Positions 8,576 through 16,954 of a DNA stretch of 64,000 bases are shown here, piece by piece; the stretch's first letter is position 1, and each line of letters opens with the position of its first letter. Under the pieces are notes generated by a model. That model saw nothing but the letters and a program-made list of their open reading frames with translations, did not search any database and was not told the DNA's origin. This DNA is from CAZYJD01 sp964647785 (lineage in GTDB: Bacteria > Bacteroidota > Bacteroidia > NS11-12g > UBA9320). The position numbers and the translations under genes were made by a program. The stretch spans positions 65,065 through 129,064 of the forward strand of contig CAZYJD010000001.1 of the NCBI GenBank assembly GCA_964647785.1, in the 5' to 3' direction.

Positions 8576-9670
8576 ATGAATCGCTCCATCTTGCTCATAA
8601 TCCTGACGATCTACCTGTGCTTTCCCTCTCAGGCACAACAAAGGGCACCCAAATATGAGTTGGGCATTGCTGCTCATCCTGGTTTTTTGATGGCACATCA
8701 ACAGAGCATGCTCGCTATGCAGGCCCATACAGTAGGTATCGAAATGCAATTCAGCAAGCGACTTTTTTCTCAAGGCTCTTGGTCTGAAGCATATCGACAC
8801 CCGCAAATTGGCATCAATGCCTTGTATATGAATTTAGGAAATGAGCGCATCAACGGGCACGTATTTGCCCTCATGCCTAATTTTCAATTTGCTCTGGGTG
8901 GAACAAAAGATGCACATTGGGCCTTTCGTATGTCGACAGGGCTGGGCTGGGTTAGTAAAGTGTTTGATCTTGATAATAACCGCAAAAACCTCGCAATGAG
9001 CTCACATTTGAATGGAGGAATGCAATTATCTCTATTCTACAACAAGAAACTGGGTGAACAAGCGCTGATTAAATCAGGTATGATTGTGACCCACTTCTCC
9101 AATGCAAGTGCAAGGGTTCCCAACCTGGGCATCAACATGCCCTCTCTTTATCTGGGGGTAAGCGGCTTGCTTCAACCCACCGATCCCGGCAAATTGAAAG
9201 CAGAAAAACCTCTGAACCGTGGGTTATGGAATGCCTATGCGGCCTATGCCAATAAGCAACTCGACATGAGCAACCCAAGAACATTTAATATTTTTTTGCT
9301 GGGCTGTAAACGCTTGTTGCCCACCCAAAAAGACCAGCGCTATTACCGATTTGGTGCAGATTTATTCTTTGATGCACAACACCTGTACAACCTTTACCCG
9401 GACAGAACCGATTACAAAGGTAGAATGGATGAACTTACCGAAGTTTCTATCACCGCGGGTTATCAAATGGGCATTTCGAGAATTGATTTTTTTGCTGATC
9501 TAGGGGTTTATCTCTATCGCCCTTCTGATTTTAAACCTGCTTTTTTCCAGCGCCTCGGCTTCAATTGCCACCTGAGCAATCAGTGGTTTGCCCACTTGGC
9601 GTTGAAAACACATTACGCCACTGCTGATATTTTTGAATGGGGAGTGGGCTATAAATTAGGCAAGCCATGA
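8576..9670 (+). CDS. PagL/acyloxyacyl hydrolase-like outer membrane protein
   Basis: Predicted outer-membrane beta-barrel of 364 aa with signal peptide MNRSILLIILTIYLCFPSQAQ. The segment THFSNAS...PNLGIN aligns with the catalytic region of lipid A 3-O-deacylase PagL, where His and Ser of HxS plus a Glu 14 residues after the His are catalytic. His and Ser are present, but the Glu position is Asn. The family role is acyl-chain removal from lipid A; activity here is uncertain. Start ATG 8576 was chosen over TTG 8546 because it directly precedes the signal peptide and follows the promoter element. It overlaps the next gene by 4 bp (ATGA), so the two are probably co-translated. Confidence 0.72.
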   Translation: MNRSILLIILTIYLCFPSQAQQRAPKYELGIAAHPGFLMAHQQSMLAMQAHTVGIEMQFSKRLFSQGSWSEAYRHPQIGINALYMNLGNERINGHVFALMPNFQFALGGTKDAHWAFRMSTGLGWVSKVFDLDNNRKNLAMSSHLNGGMQLSLFYNKKLGEQALIKSGMIVTHFSNASARVPNLGINMPSLYLGVSGLLQPTDPGKLKAEKPLNRGLWNAYAAYANKQLDMSNPRTFNIFLLGCKRLLPTQKDQRYYRFGADLFFDAQHLYNLYPDRTDYKGRMDELTEVSITAGYQMGISRIDFFADLGVYLYRPSDFKPAFFQRLGFNCHLSNQWFAHLALKTHYATADIFEWGVGYKLGKP

Positions 9671-10413
9671 AAAGTAAGCTTATCATATGGCCCATCTTGC
9701 TTATGTTGGCGTTTACCGCATGTCGGAAAGAGCAATGGAACGACTGTTTTACAGGAGCCGGTGAAGTGCGCACCATTGAGCGAATCATCGATGATTTTCA
9801 CACCCTTGACATTTCTGATGCATTTGACATCATACTCATTCAAGACAGCAGTCGGCCTCCTTTCATTCAAATAGAAGGACCTAAAAACCTATTAGAAGGG
9901 GTGGTAACAGAAACCCAAAATGGCATCTTAAGCATACAAAATACCAATATCTGCAACTTTGTTCGATCGTTTGATGTTCACATTAAGCTCACCATCAATA
10001 TCCATTCACTCGATGCCATTTACGCCATTGGCAATTCAACCATTCAATCAACCGATACACTCCAACTCGACAAACTTTTATTGTCTCAGTCAGCTACCAA
10101 TGAGTTTTATTTAAACGTTCATGCAAATGAAATTACTGTCCAATCAATCGATGCCGGTGAGTTCTTGCTTGAAGGAAAATCGAAGAGTTTAAAAGGGTCT
10201 TTGGAAAGGGTAAGTGAATTGGATGCAAGGAATCTGGTCTGTGAAGATGTATTGATCGACTCACATACCCCACTTGACCTATTCGTTCACGGAACTCGTG
10301 TGGTGTTTGTAAAAATATTTAACCGCGGAAATATTTACTATCAGGGAACGCCCTCTGAAAAACTAGAACTGAATGAGAAAACGGGAAGTGGTCAGTTGTT
10401 GCCCTTGCCATGA
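9667..10413 (+). CDS. Head-GIN domain (DUF2807) lipoprotein
   Basis: A 248-aa envelope lipoprotein with signal MKSKLIIWPILLMLAFTAC, whose Cys19 is the likely lipidation site. After it comes a repetitive beta-strand domain (VRTIERIIDDFHTLDISDAFDI...) typical of the putative auto-transporter adhesin, head-GIN family, ending with the usual turn-rich KTGSG tail. The function of the family is unknown. The gene is translationally coupled to the PagL-like gene. Its 3' end overlaps the convergent beta-barrel gene by 22 bp. Confidence 0.8.
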   Translation: MKSKLIIWPILLMLAFTACRKEQWNDCFTGAGEVRTIERIIDDFHTLDISDAFDIILIQDSSRPPFIQIEGPKNLLEGVVTETQNGILSIQNTNICNFVRSFDVHIKLTINIHSLDAIYAIGNSTIQSTDTLQLDKLLLSQSATNEFYLNVHANEITVQSIDAGEFLLEGKSKSLKGSLERVSELDARNLVCEDVLIDSHTPLDLFVHGTRVVFVKIFNRGNIYYQGTPSEKLELNEKTGSGQLLPLP

Positions 10414-11504
10414 AAAACATGGCGATATCGCAAGTACAATTCAGTAATTACATCTCCTTGACCTTCCTTCAAATCGTGAATGTATTGCACTCGACCCATA
10501 AAAGAAAGATGGGCAGAAAGCGGGCGTTCATATCCCAATCTGGCCATGGCCACGTTCCGAATAAAAAAAAGTCGATCAGGACTTTCATCTGAAACCGAAT
10601 GAAAAACTGGGTCGCCTAAGGTGGACTGAAACTGATACGAATCCCAGTAATTCATCATCAAATTGAGGTACTTCCATTTGAAATTCAAGGAGGCATACGT
10701 ACCATTTCCATCGATGAAACTATCCACCACAAACCTCGATTCATCAAGGTAATAAGTGCCATAAACCTGCAAATCGATGTTTTGCAATTTCGATTTAAGC
10801 GGGCGGTATTTGATTTGGCCCCCAATGGCCGTATTGTATATACTTTGAACTGGATCCGGAGATGCATCGATCTCGCCCCCCTTGTGTTGGGCCATCATTT
10901 GCACCGGTAATACCAATTGCCAGTTTGGTTTATTCAAAAGGGTGAGTTTTGTGTGCATTCCCGCAGTAAAAACTTCTTGAAAAGGAGAAGCAGGATAAAT
11001 CATTTTGCGCCAATCAACCCAAACATCAGCTTTTAAAATGCGATGATCAATGAGGTACTGTATGCCATTTTCTATGGGATCATTTAGTACATTCTCAAAA
11101 TCGTAAAGGGGTTCTATGAGTTCATGGGACAAATTTCCCTGAAGGGTGCCAATGATGAATTGATGCATTCCCTTTTGATATTTCATTTGAAATACCGGCT
11201 CTAAAGCCTGTGGAAATGATCCTCCAAAATCATTTCGCAGGTAGACCCCAAATTGCAAACTGAAGGAAGAATCCGCCCGGTAATTTACACTTGGCAAAAA
11301 CTGATAACCCATATAGGTGCGCCCCTCCTTCAAAAGGTTTGCATATTCTGTATTTCGTGCAAAGCCCAGACTGTAAAGACCAAAAGAGATTTTACCCGGC
11401 TTCAAAAGAACCTGCTCATGACCCATTCTAAACATTTGATTGTTCAGCTGAGCGTTGGCTAATGTAGACAACGAAAGAAGTAAAATGAGCAATCTGAAGT
11501 GCAT
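10392..11504 (-). CDS. Putative outer-membrane beta-barrel protein, family not recognised
   Basis: A 370-aa protein with signal peptide MHFRLLILLLSLSTLANAQ. The rest is rich in alternating aromatic and polar strands (for example SLQFGVYLRNDFGG, YLNLMMNYWD) and ends in YLRYRHVF, as in outer-membrane barrels. The in-frame ORF extends 49 codons further upstream, but ATG 11504 directly precedes the signal peptide. It is convergent with the head-GIN gene and divergent from the DUF3108 gene. No enzymatic motif was seen; a porin-like or structural role is a guess. Confidence 0.65.
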   Translation of the reverse strand: MHFRLLILLLSLSTLANAQLNNQMFRMGHEQVLLKPGKISFGLYSLGFARNTEYANLLKEGRTYMGYQFLPSVNYRADSSFSLQFGVYLRNDFGGSFPQALEPVFQMKYQKGMHQFIIGTLQGNLSHELIEPLYDFENVLNDPIENGIQYLIDHRILKADVWVDWRKMIYPASPFQEVFTAGMHTKLTLLNKPNWQLVLPVQMMAQHKGGEIDASPDPVQSIYNTAIGGQIKYRPLKSKLQNIDLQVYGTYYLDESRFVVDSFIDGNGTYASLNFKWKYLNLMMNYWDSYQFQSTLGDPVFHSVSDESPDRLFFIRNVAMARLGYERPLSAHLSFMGRVQYIHDLKEGQGDVITELYLRYRHVFHGKGNN

Positions 11505-11583
11505 GACTTTCTTCAAGCGTACGAAAATAGAGCTAATTTGCCTACATAAGCCTTTGGAACAATAATTGAACACCTTCCAATAA

Positions 11584-12387
11584 ATGAAACCCATGAAGCA
11601 TCTGATCATTTTAATGGCATGTCTAAGTCTGGGAACAATAGAGGCCAACACCAGTGGAACTTTTCGTTATAGAACCCTTCAAAACAATGCCTTTGGCTTC
11701 GGTGAAGAACTAAATTTCAGGGTTCACTATGGTTTCATCAATGCCGCCAACGTAAAAATAAAAGTAGGCACCCAACCGGTAACCATTAATGATCGGCCTA
11801 CCTACCACATTACCGCATTTGGAAAAACGCTTCCGTCATTTGACTGGGCCTACCGGGTTCGAGATCATTTCGAATCATACGTTGATATGGAAAGCATTGC
11901 GCCCCTCAAATACTTCAAATATGTGCAGGAAGACGATTACAAAGATGTAGACTTGGTCTATTATGATCACGCCGACCGTTCCTTGAGAGGTAAAAAACAG
12001 GACATGGACAATTTGCCTGAATACGTTCAGGATATCGTTTCTTCTATCTACTATGCACGCAATATCGACTTTAGAAATGCCAAACCCGGTCAAAGCTGGC
12101 CCATCAATGTTTACCTGGATCAGAAAGTTTACCAGCTCGATTTCAAATTTATGGGAGAAGAAGTTGTTAAATCTGATGTCGGAAAAATCCGTTGTTATAA
12201 AATTAAACCAAGACTTGTGGTAGACCGGGTTTTCAAAGACGAAGATGATATGACGGTTTGGGTGAGTGCTGACCAGAACAAATTACCCGTTCGCATTGAA
12301 ACCGGTTTGTTTGTTGGGAGCATCCGATGTGATCTTACTTCATATAAAAACCTTAAAAACCCGCTTAGCTCTCTGGTGAAAAAATAA
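11584..12387 (+). CDS. DUF3108 domain protein, exported
   Basis: A 267-aa protein with a short signal peptide (MKPMKHLIILMACLSLGTIEA; a start at the second Met, 11593, is also possible). The body matches DUF3108: FGEELNFRVHYGFINAA at the start, a central dipeptide-rich strand region, and DDMTVWVSADQNKLPVRIE near the end. The family is periplasmic, with a presumed lipocalin/LolA-like beta fold and unknown function. It is a single gene, divergent from the beta-barrel gene and convergent with the MarR gene. Confidence 0.78.
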   Translation: MKPMKHLIILMACLSLGTIEANTSGTFRYRTLQNNAFGFGEELNFRVHYGFINAANVKIKVGTQPVTINDRPTYHITAFGKTLPSFDWAYRVRDHFESYVDMESIAPLKYFKYVQEDDYKDVDLVYYDHADRSLRGKKQDMDNLPEYVQDIVSSIYYARNIDFRNAKPGQSWPINVYLDQKVYQLDFKFMGEEVVKSDVGKIRCYKIKPRLVVDRVFKDEDDMTVWVSADQNKLPVRIETGLFVGSIRCDLTSYKNLKNPLSSLVKK

Positions 12388-12406
12388 CCTGAACGCTCAC
12401 CGAAAC

Positions 12407-12856
12407 TTAGCTTCTCAATTTATCGAGCAAAGCATTCAGTTGTTTGCACTCTTTTTTACTTAGGTTGTATAACAGAGCATCCATCTGGGTAGTTGATTCA
12501 TTCATTGCTGAAAGCACCATTCTGCCTTTTTCAGTTAACTCAAGCACGCTTTTTCTTTTATCTTCTTTGCCTGATTTTTTAATCACCCATCCCTTTTCAA
12601 CGAGCCTGCCAATCATCCTACTCGTATCTGCTTGCTTATCGGGCATAGCCTCCTTAACACTGCCAATGGTTGCCGGCTCGTCAACATGCCGCTCAATGCT
12701 CTTGAGGGTTTGGTATTGCTGCCAGGTCATGCCATGCTTTCGAATCAATTCCTCAATGGCATTCTGTAGCCATTGACTGCTAAATAAAATATTCAGCATG
12801 GCCTTATGCCAAGGTGAATTGAATGCTTCAATACCCAATTCTTTTTTCAACTTCAT
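12407..12856 (-). CDS. MarR family transcriptional regulator
   Basis: A 149-aa winged-helix regulator. It has a long N-terminal dimerisation helix, helix-turn-helix segment EPATIGSVKEAMPDKQADTSRMIGRLVEKGW, wing KSGKEDKRKSVLELTEKG, and C-terminal helices ending KKECKQLNALLDKL. MarR proteins bind palindromic operators and respond to small ligands or oxidation. It lies 58 bp after the ABC transporter gene on the same strand; the gap contains an imperfect palindrome and its own -7 element. Autoregulation is likely and control of the transporter is possible. The ligand is unknown. Confidence 0.88.
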   Translation of the reverse strand: MKLKKELGIEAFNSPWHKAMLNILFSSQWLQNAIEELIRKHGMTWQQYQTLKSIERHVDEPATIGSVKEAMPDKQADTSRMIGRLVEKGWVIKKSGKEDKRKSVLELTEKGRMVLSAMNESTTQMDALLYNLSKKECKQLNALLDKLRS

Positions 12857-12860
12857 GGAA

Positions 12861-12868
12861 CGAAGATA
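12861..12868 (-). promoter_or_regulatory. -7 promoter element of the MarR gene
   Basis: TATCTTCG on the minus strand is a one-base variant of TAnnTTTG and ends 4 bases before the ATG at 12856. The same octamer stands 5 bases before the Omp28 gene. Confidence 0.35.
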
Positions 12869-12887
12869 AGCCTAGCCACACCCTTTT

Positions 12888-12913
12888 TGCATTACTAAAT
12901 GTTTAAACATGCA
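12888..12913 (-). promoter_or_regulatory. Imperfect palindrome, candidate MarR operator
   Basis: A 26-bp imperfect palindrome has outer arms TGCAT/ATGCA and inner arms TAAA/TTTA. It also contains the perfect 12-mer ATGTTTAAACAT (12899-12910). It covers the position expected for the -33 region of the MarR promoter, where a repressor would block transcription. Confidence 0.45.
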
Positions 12914-12914
12914 G

Positions 12915-14627
12915 CTATTTTAATCTTGCCCTTGTCTTGGCCACAAGCTTTTGCGATTTTAGTTCATACACCTCATCGCAATTGGCCAAGACATCAGCAT
13001 GGTGACTCACTAAGACAATGGTTTTCCCCTCTTTAGCCAATGATTTCAGATTCATCATCACCTGCTGTTCTGTTGCTTTATCCAGAGCGTTGGTTATTTC
13101 ATCCAACAAAAACAAACTCGCCCCTTTGTATAAGGCCCTTGCCAGTGCAATACGCTGCATCTGACCTCCGGAAACCATGGTGCCATGCTCTCCAACGGCG
13201 GTTTCTATGCCATCAGGCAAAGCCGTCACCCAATCTTTCAATTGACTTTTTTCAATGGCTGCCAGGAGTTTATTCTCATCAACACCATGGTATCGATCCG
13301 TAAAACCAATATTGATTGCAATGCTGTCATCAGACAAAAAAACTTTTTGTTCAACGTAAGCCACCATTTGGTGATAGTTTTTTATTTGATCAGATGACAG
13401 CGGCTTTCCGTCAATGCTAATCTCTCCTGATACGGGTGGATACAATGCTGCCAAGATATGCAACAAGGTGCTCTTACCCCCACCGGAAGAACCGGTTATT
13501 CCAATGATTTTGCCCTTGGGGATGATGAGATTCAAATCATTAAGAAGAGCCTGGTCTTGAGAGGGGTACCCAAAGCGAATGGATTTAAGCCTGATCTCAT
13601 TTTCAAACTCCAAAGGCGAAGCAACAGAGGTTTCTGGTTGAATGGAAGATTCAGCTGTTACCGGTTTTACAAAAAAGTCGAGTACATACGAATTCAATTG
13701 CATTTGGCTGTATCCCCCTATGATGCGGTTGATACTCGGAATTATTCTAAAAGCGACCGCGCCGAAAACCGCAATGGTCATCAACTGATTCTCTTCTCCT
13801 GAACTGAAATAAATGATCATGAACAAAGCGAGCACCGCGGTAAACTCCATTAACCTAAATGGCAAATGGGCATGACCAATGTTATAAGTAATCTTAATGC
13901 GCTTAAACTGATCTAAGTACTCGGTAAAAAAACGAGCATGCCGCTCAAGAAGGCCATTCAGCAGTAACTCGCTATACGCTTGTAAATACTCAAAAGAGTT
14001 TCGCATCATCATCGCTTTTGTCTCGTTCATTTCTTTTGAGATGCGCTGGATTTTCCGGTGATTATAGTACAACAAAAAGAACGCAATAGGCATGATTCCG
14101 AGCAATAAGAACAAGCTGATTTGCGGATAAAACCACAAAAGAAGGAACAAAAGTCCTGTGAGAACCAAGAACTCCGCCAATAGTGAAACCGCAGGTATGA
14201 GCAAACCCTCAACAGCAACGAGCATTACCGAGTTCAATTCATGCAAGCTTTGAGGGGTGTTCTTGCGACTGAAAGCAGCCGGGCCTGCCAAAGCATAGCT
14301 CTGGTATTTCTTCATGCTCATCTCCAAACCGGATTGTTGCAACCTTTTAAGTAGTTCATTTTGAATGACCAAATTGAACACCGCCTTTAAGAAGAAAATC
14401 AGGGCCAATAAGGGTATGGTCTCTTCCGGCTTCCAAACTTTTCCAGCGTATTCAATGAGGCCACTCGTGCTTTTTTGAAGAAAAACAACCAATAATGATA
14501 AGGCCGAAACATCAAGTATGGCCGCAACAGCTGTTAAAAAAACCAGGAAAAACAACACGCTTTTGCTCAGAGGTATCTCCGCGCGATAGAGCTTGCCCAG
14601 CAAACGTATTAAAACACTGTCTTTCAA
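12915..14627 (-). CDS. ABC exporter, fused permease-ATPase (MsbA-like)
   Basis: A 570-aa half-transporter. About six membrane helices fill residues 1-300, followed by an ATPase domain with Walker A GSSGGGKST (about 379), signature VSGGQMQRIALARAL, Walker B LFLLDEITNALD and switch His in VSHHADV. Two copies would form a lipid, glycan or drug exporter. The start is TTG at 14627, 3 bp after the rfbA stop. As the last gene of an operon with dTDP-sugar genes, export of a lipid-linked or surface glycan is plausible. The MarR gene just downstream leaves drug efflux open as an alternative. Confidence 0.88.
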   Translation of the reverse strand: MKDSVLIRLLGKLYRAEIPLSKSVLFFLVFLTAVAAILDVSALSLLVVFLQKSTSGLIEYAGKVWKPEETIPLLALIFFLKAVFNLVIQNELLKRLQQSGLEMSMKKYQSYALAGPAAFSRKNTPQSLHELNSVMLVAVEGLLIPAVSLLAEFLVLTGLLFLLLWFYPQISLFLLLGIMPIAFFLLYYNHRKIQRISKEMNETKAMMMRNSFEYLQAYSELLLNGLLERHARFFTEYLDQFKRIKITYNIGHAHLPFRLMEFTAVLALFMIIYFSSGEENQLMTIAVFGAVAFRIIPSINRIIGGYSQMQLNSYVLDFFVKPVTAESSIQPETSVASPLEFENEIRLKSIRFGYPSQDQALLNDLNLIIPKGKIIGITGSSGGGKSTLLHILAALYPPVSGEISIDGKPLSSDQIKNYHQMVAYVEQKVFLSDDSIAINIGFTDRYHGVDENKLLAAIEKSQLKDWVTALPDGIETAVGEHGTMVSGGQMQRIALARALYKGASLFLLDEITNALDKATEQQVMMNLKSLAKEGKTIVLVSHHADVLANCDEVYELKSQKLVAKTRARLK

Positions 14628-14630
14628 AGA

Positions 14631-15491
14631 CTATTTTATCTGTTGCAACAGGTAATCTCCATAACCACTCTTCTTGAGAGGTTCTGCGAGCTTTCTGAGT
14701 TGATCTGCATCGATGAATTTCATACGATAGGCCACTTCTTCTATGCATCCTATTTTCAGCCCTTGCCGCTGCTCTATGACCTGAACAAAGGTTCCGGCCT
14801 GCATGAGGCTATTGAATGTTCCGGTATCGAGCCAGGCCGTTCCGCGCTTCAATATCCCAACTTTGAGTTTCTGTCGTCGGAGGTACTCTTTATTCACATC
14901 GGTAATTTCATATTCGCCACGTGCCGAGGGTTGGAGGTTTTTAGCAATTTCGATCACCTCATTGTCGTAGAAATACAAGCCGGGCACAGCGTAATTGGAT
15001 TTTGGCTTAGCGGGCTTTTCTTCAATCGATAAAGCATTCATCTCCTCATCAAAGTCAACCACCCCATATCGCTCAGGGTCAGAAACATGGTAGGCAAAAA
15101 TGACTCCTCCGTTGGGGTTTCTGTTCTCGAGTAGCAAGTCTTGCAGCTCTAAGCCGAAGAAAATATTGTCTCCGAGAATCAAAGCCACCTTGTCATCGCC
15201 TATGAAGTCTTCCCCTATCACAAAGGCCTGAGCAAGTCCGTTGGGCACTTCCTGAACCGCATAGCTAAATTTACATCCGAGCTGGCTTCCATCACCCAAA
15301 AGTTTTTCGAAATTTGGTAAATCGTGAGGGGTAGAAATGATCAGAATCTCATTGATACCGGCCATCATTAAAGTTGATAACGGGTAATAAACCATGGGCT
15401 TATCATACACCGGCATCATTTGTTTGCTCATGGCCAGTGTAAGCGGATGAAGTCGTGTGCCGGACCCACCGGCCAAAATAATTCCTTTCAT
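14631..15491 (-). CDS. rfbA: Glucose-1-phosphate thymidylyltransferase
   Basis: Makes dTDP-glucose from dTTP and glucose-1-phosphate, the first step of dTDP-rhamnose and related sugars. The 286-aa protein begins MKGIILAGGSGTRLHPLT, the nucleotide-binding loop. It contains VYDKPMVYYPLSTLM, LGDNIFFG with the metal-binding Asp, and GTAWLDTGT. ATG 15491 was chosen because it directly precedes this motif; the longer ORF would overlap rfbB. rfbC and rfbD are absent from the window, so the final sugar is undecided. Confidence 0.95.
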   Translation of the reverse strand: MKGIILAGGSGTRLHPLTLAMSKQMMPVYDKPMVYYPLSTLMMAGINEILIISTPHDLPNFEKLLGDGSQLGCKFSYAVQEVPNGLAQAFVIGEDFIGDDKVALILGDNIFFGLELQDLLLENRNPNGGVIFAYHVSDPERYGVVDFDEEMNALSIEEKPAKPKSNYAVPGLYFYDNEVIEIAKNLQPSARGEYEITDVNKEYLRRQKLKVGILKRGTAWLDTGTFNSLMQAGTFVQVIEQRQGLKIGCIEEVAYRMKFIDADQLRKLAEPLKKSGYGDYLLQQIK

Positions 15492-15501
15492 TTTTTTAGT
15501 T

Positions 15502-16548
15502 TTATCTGTTCTGGTATAACCGATCATAATACTGCATGTAAGCACCGCTAGTTACATGCTCGAGCCATTCTCCATTTTTTAAATACCAATCGATGGTTTT
15601 TTCCAGTCCTTCTTCAAATTCTAATGAGGGGGTCCAACCCAACTCATTCATCAATTTGCTGCTATCAATCGCATAGCGGAAATCATGGCCCTGTCGGTCG
15701 GTTACATAGCTAATGAGCTTAGCAGAGCTGCCCTGTTCTCTTCCAAGTTTTCGATCCATGATGCTGCACATTAAGTGTATCAGGTCAATGTTCTTCCATT
15801 CGTTGTTCCCACCGATGTTGTAAGTCTCTCCCGATTTGCCTTGATGGAAAATGACATCAATGGCACGGGCATGGTCGTTTACCCACAGCCAATCGCGCAC
15901 ATTTTCACCCTTGCCATAAACCGGCAAAGGCTTGTTGTTTTTAATGTTGTTGATGAACAATGGAATGAGTTTCTCCGGAAATTGATGGGAACCGTAATTG
16001 TTTGAACAGTTGGATAACACCACTTTCAAACCATAGGTTTCATGATAAGCGCGCACAAAATGATCAGAGGCCGCTTTGGATGCTGAGTAGGGGGAGTTGG
16101 GATGATAGGGGGTCTGCTCAGTAAATTTCCCTTCTTCTCCCAGTGCCCCATACACTTCATCGGTAGAAACATGATAGAAAATTCCATTGCGAGCAGCTGC
16201 CTTTTCTCGAAATGCCTGCAACAAAATAACCGTACCCAACACATTGGTTTCAACAAACTCCAGCGGGTTGAGGATTGAGCGATCAACATGCGACTCTGCC
16301 GCGAGATGAATCACCGAATCAATGGGATGGGTATTAAAAATCGCTTCGATTTCAGTCCGATTGGTAATGTCTGCCTTGATGAAGGTGTAGTTGGATTTGC
16401 CCTCCACGTCGCGCAGGTTTTCGAGGTTACCAGCATACGTGAGTTTATCGAGATTGTAAAGATGATAGTCGGGGTAGGTGTTTACCATGTGCCGAACTAC
16501 GTGCGAGCCTATGAAACCCGCCCCACCTGTGATTAAAATATGTCGCAT
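15502..16548 (-). CDS. rfbB: dTDP-glucose 4,6-dehydratase
   Basis: Converts dTDP-glucose to dTDP-4-keto-6-deoxyglucose. The 348-aa extended short-chain dehydrogenase has NAD loop GGAGFIGSHVV, catalytic HVSTDEVYG with the Asp-Glu pair, and YSASKAASD with the YxxxK dyad. It sits between the FKBP gene (1-bp gap) and rfbA (10-bp gap), so co-transcription is nearly certain. Confidence 0.96.
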   Translation of the reverse strand: MRHILITGGAGFIGSHVVRHMVNTYPDYHLYNLDKLTYAGNLENLRDVEGKSNYTFIKADITNRTEIEAIFNTHPIDSVIHLAAESHVDRSILNPLEFVETNVLGTVILLQAFREKAAARNGIFYHVSTDEVYGALGEEGKFTEQTPYHPNSPYSASKAASDHFVRAYHETYGLKVVLSNCSNNYGSHQFPEKLIPLFINNIKNNKPLPVYGKGENVRDWLWVNDHARAIDVIFHQGKSGETYNIGGNNEWKNIDLIHLMCSIMDRKLGREQGSSAKLISYVTDRQGHDFRYAIDSSKLMNELGWTPSLEFEEGLEKTIDWYLKNGEWLEHVTSGAYMQYYDRLYQNR

Positions 16549-16549
16549 T

Positions 16550-16954
16550 TTATAGTTGTTCTACCCGAATAAGTTTGATGTCAAAAATAAGTGTTGTGTT
16601 GGGCGGAATGACTCCCTGGTACCCCCTTTTTCCATAGGCCAAGTGTGGGGGGATGATAAAACGGTAAAAGCTTCCCTCTTTCATGAGTCGAATGCCTTCT
16701 TCCCATCCGCTTATGACTTCTCCACGACCACTAACAAATGTAAATACCCCATCAGATTGATCAAACACAGTTCCGTCTTCAAAATATCCGATGTATTGTA
16801 CGTGAATCTTTCGGTTGGCGTAAACCCTTTCTCCTTCTCCCACTTTCATGGGTATGTATACCATTCCGCTCGAGGTTCGCAGGGTATCACCGGGATCTGC
16901 AAATGCGCCCGCCGAAACTCCGAAGAATAAGATCAAAAACAATATCCTTTTCAC
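16550..16954 (-). CDS. FKBP-type peptidyl-prolyl isomerase, exported
   Basis: A 134-aa periplasmic prolyl isomerase: signal peptide MKRILFLILFFGVSAGAFA, then a single FKBP domain with VHYIGY-like strand, GTVFDQSDG, VISGWEEGIRLMKEGS and the closing AYGKRGYQGVIPPNTTLIFDI. The start codon is GTG, inside a 4-bp overlap (GTGA) with the upstream lipoprotein gene. In gliding Bacteroidota an FKBP protein, GldI, is encoded close to an nrnA-type gene; this protein or its neighbour may correspond to it. That link is inference. Confidence 0.9.
   Translation of the reverse strand: MKRILFLILFFGVSAGAFADPGDTLRTSSGMVYIPMKVGEGERVYANRKIHVQYIGYFEDGTVFDQSDGVFTFVSGRGEVISGWEEGIRLMKEGSFYRFIIPPHLAYGKRGYQGVIPPNTTLIFDIKLIRVEQL

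Noticed and set aside
10407..10423. Hairpin GCCATG/CATGGC as a terminator between convergent genes
   Set aside because: The stem is only 6 bp and neither strand has a T-run after it.
15492..15545. Longer rfbA ORF starting at 15545
   Set aside because: It would overlap rfbB by 44 bp and add residues absent from the family. The RfbA motif begins at ATG 15491.
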